A stretch of DNA of 64,000 nt from Methylocystis sp. IM3 (GCF_038070105.1 NZ_JBBPBZ010000002.1:3392501-3456500), one strand, 5' to 3'; positions 22,308 to 32,409 are shown, counted from the first letter of the stretch. The notes: generated by a model from the letters alone, not told the origin. A program made the numbers and translations.

Positions 22308-22697
22308 TCAGCCCTGCTGGGCCGGCGTGACGACGACGAGACCGTCGAGCTCCGGACGCACGGTGATCTGGCAGCAGAGGCGGGAATTCGGCTTCACGTC
22401 GAAGGCGAAGTCCAGCATGTCCTCCTCCATCTGCGAGGGCTTGCCGGTCTTCTCGACCCATTTCTCGTCCACATAGACGTGGCAGGTGGCGCAGGCGCAG
22501 GCGCCGCCGCATTCCGCCGCGATTTCCGGAATGTCGTTCCGCCGGGCGGTCTCCATCACCGTGGAGCCGACCTCGCCCTCGACGGTGCGGTCCTGGCCGG
22601 TCGAGTCGACGAAGGTGATCTTGACCTTGGTCGGCGCGCCGCCGCCGGGTTCGGCGCCATAGCGGGTGGCGGTGTCGTCGAAGCTCATCTTCACCAT
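22308..22697 (-). CDS. 2Fe-2S ferredoxin, adrenodoxin/Isc type
   Basis: This is a plant/adrenodoxin-fold 2Fe-2S electron carrier. With the ATG at 22695-22697 the product has 129 residues; the cluster ligands are C63, C69 and C72 (ECGGACACATCHVYV) and C109 (SRLCCQITV), spaced as in Isc-type Fdx. The segment VEGEVGSTVMETARRNDIPEI is also typical. An alternative ATG three codons downstream is possible; upstream in-frame starts lack support. A GGGAAGAG Shine-Dalgarno precedes the chosen start. It may accept electrons from the reductase at 21018-22067 and serve Fe-S assembly or a P450/oxygenase; none is visible. Confidence 0.9.
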   Translation of the reverse strand: MVKMSFDDTATRYGAEPGGGAPTKVKITFVDSTGQDRTVEGEVGSTVMETARRNDIPEIAAECGGACACATCHVYVDEKWVEKTGKPSQMEEDMLDFAFDVKPNSRLCCQITVRPELDGLVVVTPAQQG

Positions 22698-22869
22698 GAC
22701 GCGCGTCTCTTCCCTCGATTGCCGGCGGCGCTGGCGCCGCTGATGCCGCAGCCGCTCAAGTCCGGCCCGGCCGAAACTTGTGTACGTGTCGGGCTCGATT
22801 AGCACCCGGCCGGGCGCCGCGCTAGCCCCCTTTCGCCCGCGTGGCGCGCATCCCGCGAGACGCGCAGGT

Positions 22870-23778
22870 TCAACGGCCGGAGGTCTGCGCCGCCGGCTGC
22901 TGTGAGGGGCCCCAGATGAACTGGGACGGGTCGCGCTCTATGGACTTGATCGCCTGGTCGAGCGAATCCACCGCCCGCCGCGCGTCGATCGCCAGTTGCT
23001 CATACTGGCGCAGGCCGGCCGCCGAGAAATGCTTGAGATTGGCCGAGGCGCCGGCAATGTTGCCCGTAATGGCCTTGATCTGCTTGGGATCGATCGCCTT
23101 GATCGTCTGCTCCCCGGCGGCGAGCACCTTGTCGAGCCGGGCCGCGACGGGCTTCAGCGCATGAGCGGTCTCCGCCGCGTCCTTGATGAAGGACGAAATC
23201 TGCGTGGAATTGTCGGCGAGCGTCTTGGTGAAGGTCTCGGCGTTCTTCAGCGCGCCCCTGATCGAATCCTTGTTGTCGTCGAGCATCCGGTCGATCTTCG
23301 TCAGGACCTCCGCCGCCTTGGTGGAGAGATCGTTGACATTGCCGAGCAGGTTCTGGATTTCCGAGCGTTCCGCCTGGATTTGCGGATAGCGCTGGCCTTT
23401 CTGCGCGACGAGATCGGGCGCCTTTTCGGTTCCGCCGACGAGGAGCACGTCGGAGACGCCGGTGAAGCCCCGCGTCTCGAGCTTGGCGCGGGTATTGGTC
23501 TTGACCGGCGTCAGTTCGTTGATCTTCACGAGCACGTCGACCTTGCTCGGATCCGTCGCTGAGATCGCCAGATGCGTCACCTCGCCGACCTTCACGCCAT
23601 TGAAGAGGACCGAGGAGCCCCGTGAGAGGCCCGAAACCGATCCGGTGAAGACGATCTGATAGATGTCCTGCTTCCCGCTCTGGCCGGAGCCCGAGAACCA
23701 GTAGACGAAGCCGAAGGCGGCGAAAATCACTGTCAGCGTGAAGGCGCCGATCAGCGCGTAGTTGGCGCGGGTTTCCAT
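22870..23778 (-). CDS. mlaD: MlaD family lipid-transfer protein (MCE domain)
   Basis: MlaD forms a periplasmic hexamer anchored in the inner membrane that passes phospholipids to or from the MlaFE transporter. From the ATG at 23776-23778 the 302-residue protein has one N-terminal membrane helix (about residues 7-28), then an MCE domain (IVFTGSVSGLSRGSSVLFNGVK, ARLETRGFTGVSDVLLVGG-like region at about 100-120) and a long helical C-terminus (NDLSTKAAEVLTKIDRMLDD). It is last in the operon mlaE-mlaF-mlaD with 11-base gaps. No mlaC or separate mlaB is present. Confidence 0.9.
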   Translation of the reverse strand: METRANYALIGAFTLTVIFAAFGFVYWFSGSGQSGKQDIYQIVFTGSVSGLSRGSSVLFNGVKVGEVTHLAISATDPSKVDVLVKINELTPVKTNTRAKLETRGFTGVSDVLLVGGTEKAPDLVAQKGQRYPQIQAERSEIQNLLGNVNDLSTKAAEVLTKIDRMLDDNKDSIRGALKNAETFTKTLADNSTQISSFIKDAAETAHALKPVAARLDKVLAAGEQTIKAIDPKQIKAITGNIAGASANLKHFSAAGLRQYEQLAIDARRAVDSLDQAIKSIERDPSQFIWGPSQQPAAQTSGR

Positions 23779-23789
23779 CCGTCTCCCTC

Positions 23790-24599
23790 TTAGCCGGAAA
23801 TCGCGCCGGCAAGCCTGCCGCCGCGAACCCCGTGGAAATAGGCCCTCAGCCAGGGATGATCGGACTCGAGCAGCGTCTCGAGCGGCCCGTCGGCGATCAC
23901 CCGGCCATCGCCCAGCGCGGCGACGCGGTCGCAGATCGAATACAGGCTGTCGAGGTCGTGCGTCACCATGAACACGGTCAGGCCGAGGGTCTCCTGAAGC
24001 GTCGCGATCAGATCGTCGAATTCCGCCGCCCCGATGGGGTCGAGGCCCGAGGTCGGCTCGTCCAGGAAGACCAGTTCGGGATCGAGGGCCAGCGCCCGCG
24101 CGAGCGCCGCGCGCTTGACCATGCCGCCCGACAATTCCGACGGAAATTTGTCGGCGGCGTCCGGCTTCAGGCCGACGAGGGCGATCTTGAGCATGGCGAG
24201 TTCGTCCATCAACCGCTGCGAAAGATCGCGCGTCTCCCGCATGGGCATCTGGATGTTCTGCTTTACGGTGAGGCCGGAGAAGAGCGCGCCGTTCTGAAAC
24301 AGCACGCCCCATCGCTGTTCGAGCGCCTGCCGCTCGGCGGCCGACAGCGCGTCGCGATCCTTGCCGAATATGCGGATTTCGCCCGCCCGCTTGGGCACGA
24401 GCCCCAGAATGGCGCGGGTGAGCACCGATTTGCCCTGCCCGGAGCCGCCGACGAAGCCGAGCACCTCCCCGCGATAGACGTCGAGATCGAGCCCGTTCAT
24501 CACGAGCTTGTCGCCAAAGCCCACGACGAGGCGGCGCACGCTGATGATCGGCTCGCCGGGCCCCGTTTCTTGGCTCGTTCCCTGTTCCAGGGCTGTCAT
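23790..24599 (-). CDS. mlaF: Mla ABC transporter ATP-binding protein
   Basis: MlaF powers phospholipid trafficking across the envelope to maintain outer-membrane asymmetry. The 269-residue protein has Walker A GGSGQGKSV, signature LSGGMVKRAALARAL, Walker B LVFLDEPTSGLDP and the H-loop MVTHDL. GLTVKQNIQMPM in the Q-loop region and LDSLYSICDRVAALGDG are typical of MlaF/Ttg2A. It lies between mlaE and mlaD, each separated by 11 bases, so the three are one transcript. Confidence 0.93.
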   Translation of the reverse strand: MTALEQGTSQETGPGEPIISVRRLVVGFGDKLVMNGLDLDVYRGEVLGFVGGSGQGKSVLTRAILGLVPKRAGEIRIFGKDRDALSAAERQALEQRWGVLFQNGALFSGLTVKQNIQMPMRETRDLSQRLMDELAMLKIALVGLKPDAADKFPSELSGGMVKRAALARALALDPELVFLDEPTSGLDPIGAAEFDDLIATLQETLGLTVFMVTHDLDSLYSICDRVAALGDGRVIADGPLETLLESDHPWLRAYFHGVRGGRLAGAISG

Positions 24600-24610
24600 C
24601 TATGCGCCCC

Positions 24611-25753
24611 TCAGTAGTCGACCGCCGCGAAAAACACGGCGAAGAGCCCGTCGAGCAGGATGACCATGAAGATCGACTTCACGACAGACGAAGTGACCTG
24701 GCGTCCAAGCGACTCGGCCGAGCCCTCGGTCGAGAGCCCGTCCATGGCGGCGATGAGGCCGATCACCAGCGCCATGAAGGGCGCCTTGATGAGTCCGACC
24801 ATGAAGGTGTGAAAGGCGATCGCGTCTTTCAGCAGGGAGACGAAGGCCACCGGGCTGATGCCGCCATAGCTCCAGGAGACGAGCATGCCGCCGAACAGCG
24901 CCGCCATGTCGGCGATGAAGGTGAGCAGCGGCAGCGAGCAGACGAGCGCGAGCACGCGCGGCGCGATCAGCACCTCGATCGGCGAGAGACCCATCACCCG
25001 CAGCGCGTCGATCTCCTCGCGCATCTTCATCGAGCCGATTTCGGCGGTGATGGCCGAGCCCGAGCGGCCGGCGATCATGATCGAGGTGAGCAGCACGCCC
25101 ATCTCGCGCAGCACGAGAATGCCGATGAGGCTGACCGTGTAGCTCGACGCGCCGAATTTCAGGAGCTGGAAGATGCCCTGCTGCGCCACGATGCCGCCAA
25201 CGAGGAGATTGATCAGGATGATGATCGGCGCGCTGCGCAGGCCGATCAGCTCCATATGCGCGACGAGCGAGGTGACGCGGAAACGCCTCGGATTTAGAGC
25301 GACATAGGCCATGGCCGCCATGAATTCCCCGAGAAAGGCCATGCCCCGATGGAATTCCGAAAAACCCTGAACGACCGAAAGCCCGAGGTCGGCCAGCAGG
25401 GAGACGATCGCGGACGGGCGGCGGCGCGCCGGCGGGCCGAAATCGCGCCAGGCCGCCTGTTCCAGCATGACGCCGTGCCGGGGCCGCACATGTTCGAGCG
25501 CCACGCCGACATTTTCCTGCGTGAGCCGGCGCCGCGCCCGATTGATCAGCCAGGCGCCGGCGGTGTCGAGCCGCGAGACGCCGGACAGATCGAGCGTGAC
25601 GAAGTTGACGCTCTGGCCCAGATCGATCACGTCCTGCGCCTTTTGTTCGAGGCGACGCGCGGCGGCGAGCGTCCAGTCGCCGGACAGGGCCAGACGCGCG
25701 CCGCCCTCGCGGGGCGCAACGTCTGGCGGCGTCGGAGCGGCGTCGAGAGCCAT
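24611..25753 (-). CDS. mlaE: Mla permease with N-terminal STAS domain (MlaE/MlaB fusion type)
   Basis: This is the membrane permease of the phospholipid transporter. Residues about 20-110 form a STAS domain (LALSGDWTLAAARRLEQKA, LDLSGVSRLDTAGAWLINRA), equivalent to the separate MlaB of E. coli. Residues about 150-380 are the MlaE permease with about five helices and the conserved IMIAGRSGSAITAEIGSMK and EEIDALRVMGL. I chose the ATG at 25751-25753 (MALDAAPTPPD; GAGG just upstream), giving 380 residues; an upstream in-frame start would add 15 unsupported residues. The STAS fusion explains the lack of a separate mlaB gene. Confidence 0.92.
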   Translation of the reverse strand: MALDAAPTPPDVAPREGGARLALSGDWTLAAARRLEQKAQDVIDLGQSVNFVTLDLSGVSRLDTAGAWLINRARRRLTQENVGVALEHVRPRHGVMLEQAAWRDFGPPARRRPSAIVSLLADLGLSVVQGFSEFHRGMAFLGEFMAAMAYVALNPRRFRVTSLVAHMELIGLRSAPIIILINLLVGGIVAQQGIFQLLKFGASSYTVSLIGILVLREMGVLLTSIMIAGRSGSAITAEIGSMKMREEIDALRVMGLSPIEVLIAPRVLALVCSLPLLTFIADMAALFGGMLVSWSYGGISPVAFVSLLKDAIAFHTFMVGLIKAPFMALVIGLIAAMDGLSTEGSAESLGRQVTSSVVKSIFMVILLDGLFAVFFAAVDY

Positions 25754-25859
25754 CGGACCTCGTTTTTGGAGAAAGCCGGGTTCGGCCAAGCCTTTCAACA
25801 GGTCTTAGCTTCGCGGCTCCCCATCGACAAGCGCGCTCGTGGCAAAAGCGTGATAAATC

Positions 25860-26870
25860 GTGGCTGAAGAACGCGGAGCGATACATTTGCGCATCGAGCT
25901 TGTCCTGGCCGTCGAGGCTTTTCCCATCGCCGGGCGATTCGTCATCTCCCGCGGCGCCAAGACCGAAGCGCGGGTCGTCGTCGCCGCGCTTCGGGCCGGC
26001 GACGCTGTCGGACGCGGCGAATGCGTGCCTTACGCCCGCTACGGCGAGAGCGTCGAAAGCGTCGTGGCGCAGATCGAAAGCGTTCGCAGCGAGATCGAAT
26101 CGGGCGCGGGGCGGATGGCGCTCCAGCGCCTGCTGCCTCCGGGCGCGGCGCGCAACGCGCTCGACTGCGCCCTGTGGGATCTCGAAGCCAAGACGAGCGG
26201 GCGGCGCGCCTATCTCACGGCGGGTTTTGCGCGCCTCGTTCCGCTGACGACCGCCTATACGCTGTCGGTGGGGACGCCCGAGGAGATGCGCGCCGCCGCG
26301 ATGAAGGCCGCCGACCGGCCGCTTCTGAAAGTGAAGCTCGCCGGCGAGGGCGACGACGCCCGCCTCGCCGCCGTGCGGGAGGGGGCGCCCCATGCGCGGC
26401 TGATCGTCGACGCCAACGAGGCCTGGCGCGAAGAGACGCTCCCCGGCCAGCTCGACGCCTGCGCCCGCTACGGCGTCGCGCTCGTCGAACAGCCCCTGCC
26501 CGCCGGCCGGGACGAGATGCTGGCGCGAATCGCCCGCCCGATCCCGATCTGCGCCGACGAAAGCGTCCATGACGCCCAGTCGCTCGAGCCGCTGCGCGGC
26601 CGCTACGATGCGGTCAACATCAAGCTCGACAAGGCCGGAGGGCTGACCGAGGCGCTCGCCATGGCGCGCGCGGCGCAGGCCATGGGCTTCGAGATCATGG
26701 CCGGCTGCATGGTCGGCACCTCTCTCGCCATGGCGCCCGCGGCGCTCATCGGCCAGATGGCGGCTTTCGTGGACCTCGACGGCCCGCTGCTGCTCGAGAA
26801 GGACCGCGAGCCCGGCCTCGTCTATGAGGGCTCGACCCTGACGCCGCCGCCTCCCGCGCTCTGGGGCTGA
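25860..26870 (+). CDS. Dipeptide epimerase (L-Ala-D/L-Glu type, enolase superfamily)
   Basis: This protein belongs to the muconate-lactonising/dipeptide epimerase branch of the enolase superfamily and probably epimerises L-Ala-D-Glu from murein recycling. The 336-residue product has LLKVKLAGEGDD with the acid/base Lys, metal ligands in LIVDANEAW, VEQPLPAG and CADESVHD, and the second catalytic Lys in VNIKLDKAGGL. The start is a GTG at 25860; a nearby TTG would remove ten residues. It is divergent from mlaE and convergent with the rhodanese gene. Substrate is inferred from subfamily motifs. Confidence 0.85.
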   Translation: MAEERGAIHLRIELVLAVEAFPIAGRFVISRGAKTEARVVVAALRAGDAVGRGECVPYARYGESVESVVAQIESVRSEIESGAGRMALQRLLPPGAARNALDCALWDLEAKTSGRRAYLTAGFARLVPLTTAYTLSVGTPEEMRAAAMKAADRPLLKVKLAGEGDDARLAAVREGAPHARLIVDANEAWREETLPGQLDACARYGVALVEQPLPAGRDEMLARIARPIPICADESVHDAQSLEPLRGRYDAVNIKLDKAGGLTEALAMARAAQAMGFEIMAGCMVGTSLAMAPAALIGQMAAFVDLDGPLLLEKDREPGLVYEGSTLTPPPPALWG

Positions 26871-26885
26871 CCGCCTCAGGCTCGA

Positions 26886-27221
26886 TCACATGCCCTGGAT
26901 GACCGGTTCGCCGGCTTCGAGCCAGGCCAGGATGCCGCCGCCGAAATGGGTGTCGGCGTCGCGCCGCCCGGCGAGCCGCGCCTGCTCCATGGCCGTCACC
27001 GACCGGCGCCCCGAACGGCAATAGATCACCACCTTCCGCCCCTCTGCCGCGACCGGCAGCTTCGCGGGATCGAACTGCGACAGCGGGTTGAACAGCGCCC
27101 CCGCGATATGGCCGGCCGCATATTCTTCCGCCTCCCGCACGTCGACGAGAAGGATGGAGCCGTTCGCGAGCCCCGCCTTGAGGGCGTCGAGGCCGATGTC
27201 GTTGAAGGCGGAGGCGTCCAT
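26886..27221 (-). CDS. Single-domain rhodanese-like protein
   Basis: This is a GlpE/YgaP-type rhodanese domain (sulphur-transfer fold). Residues 24-45 (LLVDVREAEEYAAGHIAGAL) and VVIYCRSGRRS with catalytic C68 are typical; the loop CRSGRRS has the six-residue length of active sulphurtransferases. I chose the ATG at 27219-27221 (MDASAFNDIGL, 111 residues), which has GGAG upstream; an ATG at 27257 adds 12 residues without a Shine-Dalgarno. It is convergent with the epimerase (15 bases between stops). Confidence 0.85.
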   Translation of the reverse strand: MDASAFNDIGLDALKAGLANGSILLVDVREAEEYAAGHIAGALFNPLSQFDPAKLPVAAEGRKVVIYCRSGRRSVTAMEQARLAGRRDADTHFGGGILAWLEAGEPVIQGM

Positions 27222-27268
27222 GGGCTGATCACTCCAAGGGTTTTTTCGGTCAGCCATTTCATTCGCAC

Positions 27269-27318
27269 GCGCGCGCCAGTTCCGTCCAGAGCGGCGCGCG
27301 CCAGTCCCGCCCAGAGCG
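27269..27318. repeat. 25-bp tandem duplication
   Basis: Two adjacent 25-base units (27269-27293 and 27294-27318) differ at two positions (T/C changes); a degenerate third copy of about 22 bases follows. The unit starts GCGCGCGCCAGT and ends CCAGAGCG. It lies in the non-coding gap between the divergent rhodanese and GGDEF/EAL genes, near a TGAGCGCGCTCA palindrome (27376-27387). Confidence 0.7.
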
Positions 27319-27409
27319 GCTCGCGCCATGTCTCGGAGCGGGAGGAAACCGCGCATTTACGTTTGGCCGCGACAGTGAGCGCGCTCATGCCGAGCTGAAG
27401 GCTTCTAGA

Positions 27410-29184
27410 ATGCAGTTACGCCATCTCGCCAGTCGCAGTCCGCAAGGGGCGCCCGCGGCGCCGGAGGCGCGACCCGCGGGGACGGCTCTTCCCGCGCCCG
27501 ACCCGAGCCTCATCCTCCCGTCCATCGGCGAGCTGGTCTATCTCTGGGACATCGCCGCCGACCGGCTGAGCTGGGGGCCGAACCGCCTGGAGACGCTGGG
27601 GCCCATCGGGACCGCCGACATGGACCGCGGCGCCGCCTATGGCGCGCTCGTCGCCCGCGAGAGCGCGACCTCGCGCGAGGACGCCGTCATGCGCTCGACC
27701 GAGAAGGACGAGGGCGCCGGCGTCGCCTATCAGATCGTCTATGGCCTCAAGGCGCCGCGCGAGGAGGGGCCGGCGCCCGTCGTCTGGGTCGAGGACACAG
27801 GCCGCTGGTTCGCCGGGGCCGACGGCAGGCCCGCCCATGCCCATGGCGTGCTGCGGATCGTCACCCAGCGCCATGAAGCGGAGCGCAGGCTGGCGCTCGG
27901 CGCGCAGATCGATCCGCTCACCGGCGCGCTCCAGCGCGCCCAGTTCGCCGACCGTCTGACCGGCGCCCTCCAGCGCGTCGAGCCCAACCGCAAGCCGTTC
28001 GTCGTGCTGCTCGCGGCGCTCGACAATCTCTTCGCCATCAACCGCACCTATGGCTATCAGGCGGGCGACGAGGTGATCGCCGGGCTGGCGCGGCGCCTGC
28101 GTGAAAACGTCCGCGCCACCGATGTGGTCGGCCGCCACGCGGCCAACAAGCTGGCGCTGCTGCTCGAGGACTGCGACACGGAGGAGGCGCATTCGGCCGC
28201 CCATCGCCTCATCGACGTGGTGAAGGATGCGCTCTTCGAGACCTCGGCCGGACCGATCCCCGCGACCATCCGGATCGGCGGGGTCGTCGGGCCGCGGGAG
28301 GGGCGCAGTCCCGAGGCGCTGTTTCGCCGCGCCGAAGAGGCGCTCGACCTCGCGCGTCAGGGGGCCGACAGCCGCTACGTCGCCTACACCGCCTCTCTCG
28401 CCCGCAAGGACGCGCGGCTGAGGGCGCTTCGCGTCGCCGACAATATCGTGTCCGCGCTGAGCGACAGGCGCGTCGAGCTCGCCTTTCAGCCGATCGTCGA
28501 CGCGGCCTCGGGCGAGGTCGCCTTTCACGAGGCGCTGTTGCGCCTACGCCTGCCCGACGGCGTCGCGATCTCGCCCGCGACCCTGTTGCCGGTCGCCGAA
28601 AGGCCGGCCTCGCGCCGCTCCTCGACCAGCGGGTGCTGGAGCTGGCGCTCGACCGGCTCGCGGCCGACCCCGATCTGCGGGTCTCCGTCAACTGCTCGAT
28701 CAATACAGTGCTCGATCCGGAGTGGCCCGAGCGTCTGGCCCAGGCGGCCGCCGCCAACCCCGGCCTGAAAGGCCGCCTCATCATCGAGATCACCGAGACG
28801 GCGATGATCGAGGATTTCGAAACCACGCGGGCGCGCATCGCGGCCTGCAAGAGCATTGGCGTGAGGGTCGCGATGGACGATTTCGGCGCCGGCCACACCT
28901 CTTTCCGCAATCTGCGCGATCTCGCCTTCGAGATGGTCAAGATCGACGGCGCCTTCATCCGCAATATCGCGACCTCGGCGGACGACCGTTTCTTCGTAAA
29001 GACGCTGATCGACCTCGCCAGGCACCTGTCGCTGAAGGTCGTCGCGGAATGGGTGGAGGACGACGCCACGGCGCGCATCCTGCGCGACTGGGGCGTCGAC
29101 TATTTCCAGGGCGCGCTCTACGGCTGGGCCGAGGCGGCGCCGGCGGGGATCAGCCGTCAGGGCGCCGCCCCGGCGACGCCCTGA
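27410..29184 (+). CDS. GGDEF/EAL protein (probable c-di-GMP phosphodiesterase), frameshifted
   Basis: The protein would hydrolyse cyclic di-GMP. Residues about 30-160 form a PAS-like sensor region (LVYLWDIAADRLSWGPN). A GGDEF domain follows, but its signature is degenerate (VVGRHAANKLALLLED), so it is unlikely to make c-di-GMP. An EAL domain retains catalytic motifs FHEALLRL, SVNCSIN, IEITETAM, MDDFGAGH, VKIDG and YFQG. The gene is split: frame one ends at 28768, while the EAL half continues in another frame to 29184. Restoring one G after 28603 turns AERP into AERAGLAPLLDQRVLELAL and gives a single product of about 591 residues. Sequencing error and true inactivation cannot be separated here. 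Confidence 0.85.
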
Positions 29185-29208
29185 CCCGAGGCCCCGACCC
29201 GCGGGCGG

Positions 29209-32010
29209 TCAGCCCGTATTGCGCAGGCCCGCCGAGACGCCGTTGATGGACATGAGAATGCCCTCGCGAATCTCGGCGTCGGTCATGCCGGCGCGGTGGC
29301 GGCGGATGAGTTCGGCCTGAATGTAGTTGAGCGGCGCAATATAGGGGAAGCGGTGCCTGATCGAGCGCGCCAGCGTCGGATTGTCGGCGAGCCGCTCCCT
29401 GGTGCCGAGTATCTTCTCCAGCGCCGCGACCGAGCGCGCGTGCTCGGCCTCGATCATGGCGAAGATGCGCTCGGCCAGCGCGCGATCCTCGACGAGATCG
29501 GCGTAGCGCCGGGCAATTTCGAGGTCCGTCTTCGACAGGATCATGTCGATGTTGGAAAGAAGCGAGCGAAAGAACGGCCATTCGCGCGCCATGCGGCGGA
29601 GCAGATCGAGCCGCGGCTTTTCATCCGCCGAGAGATAGCCGGCGATGGCCGAGCCGAAGCCGAACCAGCCCGGCAGCGCCACGCGCGCCTGCGCCCAGGA
29701 GAAGCTCCAGGGAATCGCGCGCAGATCCTCGATCTTGCGCGAGGGTTTGCGCGACGCGGGCCGCGAGCCGATGTTGAGCGAGGCGATTTCGGCGATCGGC
29801 GTCGAGGCGAAGTAATAATCGACGAAGCCCTCGGTCTCGTAGACGAGTCCGCGATAGGCCGCCATGCCGGCGCGCGACAGCTCGTCGGCGATCTCCAGAA
29901 ACTCCGGCGGCGGCGCCTTGTGCTGAGACAGGAGCGTCGCCTCCAGCGTCGCGGCGACCAGCAGCTCGAGATTGACGTGGCCGATCTGCGGATTGGCGTA
30001 TTTCGCCGCGATCACTTCGCCCTGCTCGGTCAGTCTGATCTGCCCGTTCACCGTGCCGGGCGGCTGGGCGAGAATGGCGTCGTAGCTCGGGCCGCCGCCG
30101 CGCCCGACCGTGCCGCCGCGGCCATGGAAGAGCCGCATGGCGATATTGGGCATGGAGGCGAAGAAGTCGGCGAGCGCCGTCGAGGCGCGGTAGAGCTCCC
30201 AGATGCTCGTGAGAATGCCGCCGTCCTTGTTGCTGTCCGAATAGCCCAGCATGATGTCCTGCTGCGCGCCGGAATTGACGACGAGCCGCTGAATGCCGGG
30301 CAAGGCGTAGAAGGCGCGCATGATCGGCGCGGCGTTGCGCAGGTCGCCGATGGTCTCGAAGAGCGGCACGATGATGAGATCGGCGGCCACGGCCTCCGCG
30401 TCGCGCGGATCGAGCGTGCCGCGCATCAGGCCGCATTCCTTCTGCAGCAGCAGCACTTCGAGAAGATCGCTCACCGTCTCCGTATGGCTGACGATGTAAT
30501 GGCGGATCGCTTCGTCGCCATAGAGGCGGCGCATCTCCACGGCGCGCTCGAAGATCGCGAGCTCGCTCATCGTGCGGTCGCTGTAGACCTTCTCCGGCAG
30601 GCGCACGGGACGCGGATCGGAGAGGAGCCGCATGAGCAATTGCTGCTTCTCGACTTCGGCGAGCGCCGCGTAATCCTCGGCGACGCGGGCGGCGGCGAGG
30701 AGCTCGGAGATCGTCTCCTCGTGGCGATCCGAACTCTGGCGCAGATCGAGTGTGGCGAGATGGAAGCCGAAGACCTCCACCGCGCGAATGAGCGGCTCGA
30801 GACGCTGCGAGGCGATGACGTCGCTGTGATGGATGCGCAGCGATTCGTCGATCGTGACGAGATCGGCGAGCAGCGCCCAGGAATTGGCGTAAGGCGCGCC
30901 CGGCGCGACGGCGTGGCGCATCGCCTGCCCGCTGGTGAGCTTTTCCAGCGTGCCGGCGAGGCGCGAATAGACGCCGATCAGCGCGCGCCGATAGGGCTCG
31001 TTGTCGCGGTGCGGATTGTCGTCGCCCGAACGCTGGGCGAGCTCCTCCAGCGCCCGCGTGGCGCCGCCATAACGCCGCGAGATCGAGAGCTCCGCGCCGA
31101 GTTCGTGCACCTCGACGAGATAATGGCGCAGCGCCGTCTCGCACTGCATGCGCAGCGCCGTCGCAAGCGAGTCGGCCGTCACGTTCGGATTGCCGTCGCG
31201 GTCGCCGCCGACCCAGGCGCCCATGCGCAGGAAGGGCGGCACGCGCAGGCCGTCGAGCTTCGCCTCGATCTCGCCGTAGAGCTTCGGAATCTCGCGCAGG
31301 AAGGTCGAGCGGTAATAGCTCAGCGAGTTTTCGATCTCGTCGCGCACGGTGAGCCGCGACTCGCGCAAAAGCTCGGTCTGCCACAATTGCATGACGCGGG
31401 CGCGCAGCTGAGCTTCGTTCTGGGCGCGCTCGGCCTTGCTCTTCATGTGCTCGCGCTGGGCGAGCAAGGTGAAGATGGCGCGCTCGGTGTCGAGCAGGCT
31501 CTTGCGGCGCACTTCCGTCGGATGGGCGGTCAAGACGGGGGAAATCCAGCCGCGCGACAGGGCGGCCGCGATCTTGCCGGGGCCGATGGCCGCCTTGCGA
31601 AGATGCGAGAAGGAGCGCGTGAGGCTCGGCTCGTCGAGAACCCCGCCCGCCGCGAGCGCCCGCGCCCGTTCCTTCAGCGGATGCAGATCCTCGGCGATGT
31701 TCGCCAGATGCGAGAAATAGCTGAAGGCGCGGATCACCGCCGTCGCCTCCTTGGCGGTGAGCGAGCGTAATAGCGCGTCGAGCTTGACCGCGGCGTCCTG
31801 ATCCTTGTTGCGGCTCGCCGCCACGGAGAGGCGGCGGATCGTCTCGATGCGCTCGAAGGCCTCATCGCCTTCCTGCTCGCGCACGGCGTCGCCGAGCAGG
31901 CGGCCGAGAAGGCGGATGTCCTCGTTGAGCGGCAGGTCGCCGCGCGCCTCCGGCTCCGCCGGACTCTGAGCCTGAGCCGCCGCTTCCTTCGTCTGTGCGT
32001 CGAGCTGCAT
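29209..32010 (-). CDS. ppc: Phosphoenolpyruvate carboxylase
   Basis: PEPC carboxylates PEP to oxaloacetate, replenishing the TCA cycle; it is also central to the serine cycle in C1-using alphaproteobacteria. The 933-residue protein has full length, the catalytic His region [28 protein letters not shown], the glycine-rich loop [25 protein letters not shown] and the conserved C-terminal NTG. The start is the ATG at 32008-32010. It is convergent with the GGDEF/EAL gene (24 bases apart). No other C1-assimilation gene is present in the window to indicate which route it serves. Confidence 0.97.
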   Translation of the reverse strand: MQLDAQTKEAAAQAQSPAEPEARGDLPLNEDIRLLGRLLGDAVREQEGDEAFERIETIRRLSVAASRNKDQDAAVKLDALLRSLTAKEATAVIRAFSYFSHLANIAEDLHPLKERARALAAGGVLDEPSLTRSFSHLRKAAIGPGKIAAALSRGWISPVLTAHPTEVRRKSLLDTERAIFTLLAQREHMKSKAERAQNEAQLRARVMQLWQTELLRESRLTVRDEIENSLSYYRSTFLREIPKLYGEIEAKLDGLRVPPFLRMGAWVGGDRDGNPNVTADSLATALRMQCETALRHYLVEVHELGAELSISRRYGGATRALEELAQRSGDDNPHRDNEPYRRALIGVYSRLAGTLEKLTSGQAMRHAVAPGAPYANSWALLADLVTIDESLRIHHSDVIASQRLEPLIRAVEVFGFHLATLDLRQSSDRHEETISELLAAARVAEDYAALAEVEKQQLLMRLLSDPRPVRLPEKVYSDRTMSELAIFERAVEMRRLYGDEAIRHYIVSHTETVSDLLEVLLLQKECGLMRGTLDPRDAEAVAADLIIVPLFETIGDLRNAAPIMRAFYALPGIQRLVVNSGAQQDIMLGYSDSNKDGGILTSIWELYRASTALADFFASMPNIAMRLFHGRGGTVGRGGGPSYDAILAQPPGTVNGQIRLTEQGEVIAAKYANPQIGHVNLELLVAATLEATLLSQHKAPPPEFLEIADELSRAGMAAYRGLVYETEGFVDYYFASTPIAEIASLNIGSRPASRKPSRKIEDLRAIPWSFSWAQARVALPGWFGFGSAIAGYLSADEKPRLDLLRRMAREWPFFRSLLSNIDMILSKTDLEIARRYADLVEDRALAERIFAMIEAEHARSVAALEKILGTRERLADNPTLARSIRHRFPYIAPLNYIQAELIRRHRAGMTDAEIREGILMSINGVSAGLRNTG

Positions 32011-32124
32011 GATGAACCCTTGAATTCGAACGCCCCGCCCCTCGCGGCGCGCCGCAGCCTATAGCAGGCCGGGGCCGCGTTTACGACTCAGGGCCTCATA
32101 CAAGACCGGCGCCGCGCCCGACGC

Positions 32125-32409
32125 TCACGGATCGAAGGGGTCGAATTCCTCGTCGTGATATTTCCTGAAATCGGTCGGCGTCAGCTCCTGGCGACAAGCC
32201 GGCGCCAGTTGCCGGATGTGACGCTTGAGGCAGTTCTCCATCTCGAAGATGAAGACCGTGTTGCCGCCGCAGAAACGGCCCGAGTCGACCGCGCAGGCGC
32301 CCTGCTCCTCGGCCATGTCCTCGGCCGTGTTGCCCGCCCAGGTGTTGACTGCGAAGGCCGGAGCGCAGGCAAGAATGACGAAAGCGAATGCGGAAGCGAG
32401 GATCTTCAT
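32125..32409 (-). CDS. Small secreted Cys-rich protein
   Basis: This 94-residue protein has a signal peptide (MKILASAFAFVILACAPAFA) and a mature part with six cysteines. The arrangement CAVDSGRFCGG ... MENCLKRHIRQLAPACRQEL resembles the Cys-rich repeat found in bacterial periplasmic proteins and Golgi/FGF receptor-like repeats. Function is unknown; a periplasmic, disulphide-containing protein is inferred. The start is the ATG at 32407-32409. It lies 115 bases upstream of ppc on the same strand. Confidence 0.75.
   Translation of the reverse strand: MKILASAFAFVILACAPAFAVNTWAGNTAEDMAEEQGACAVDSGRFCGGNTVFIFEMENCLKRHIRQLAPACRQELTPTDFRKYHDEEFDPFDP

Noticed and set aside
29296..31770. 824-codon plus-strand frame opposite ppc
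   Set aside because: Antisense shadow of PEP carboxylase; the ppc frame has full family motifs.
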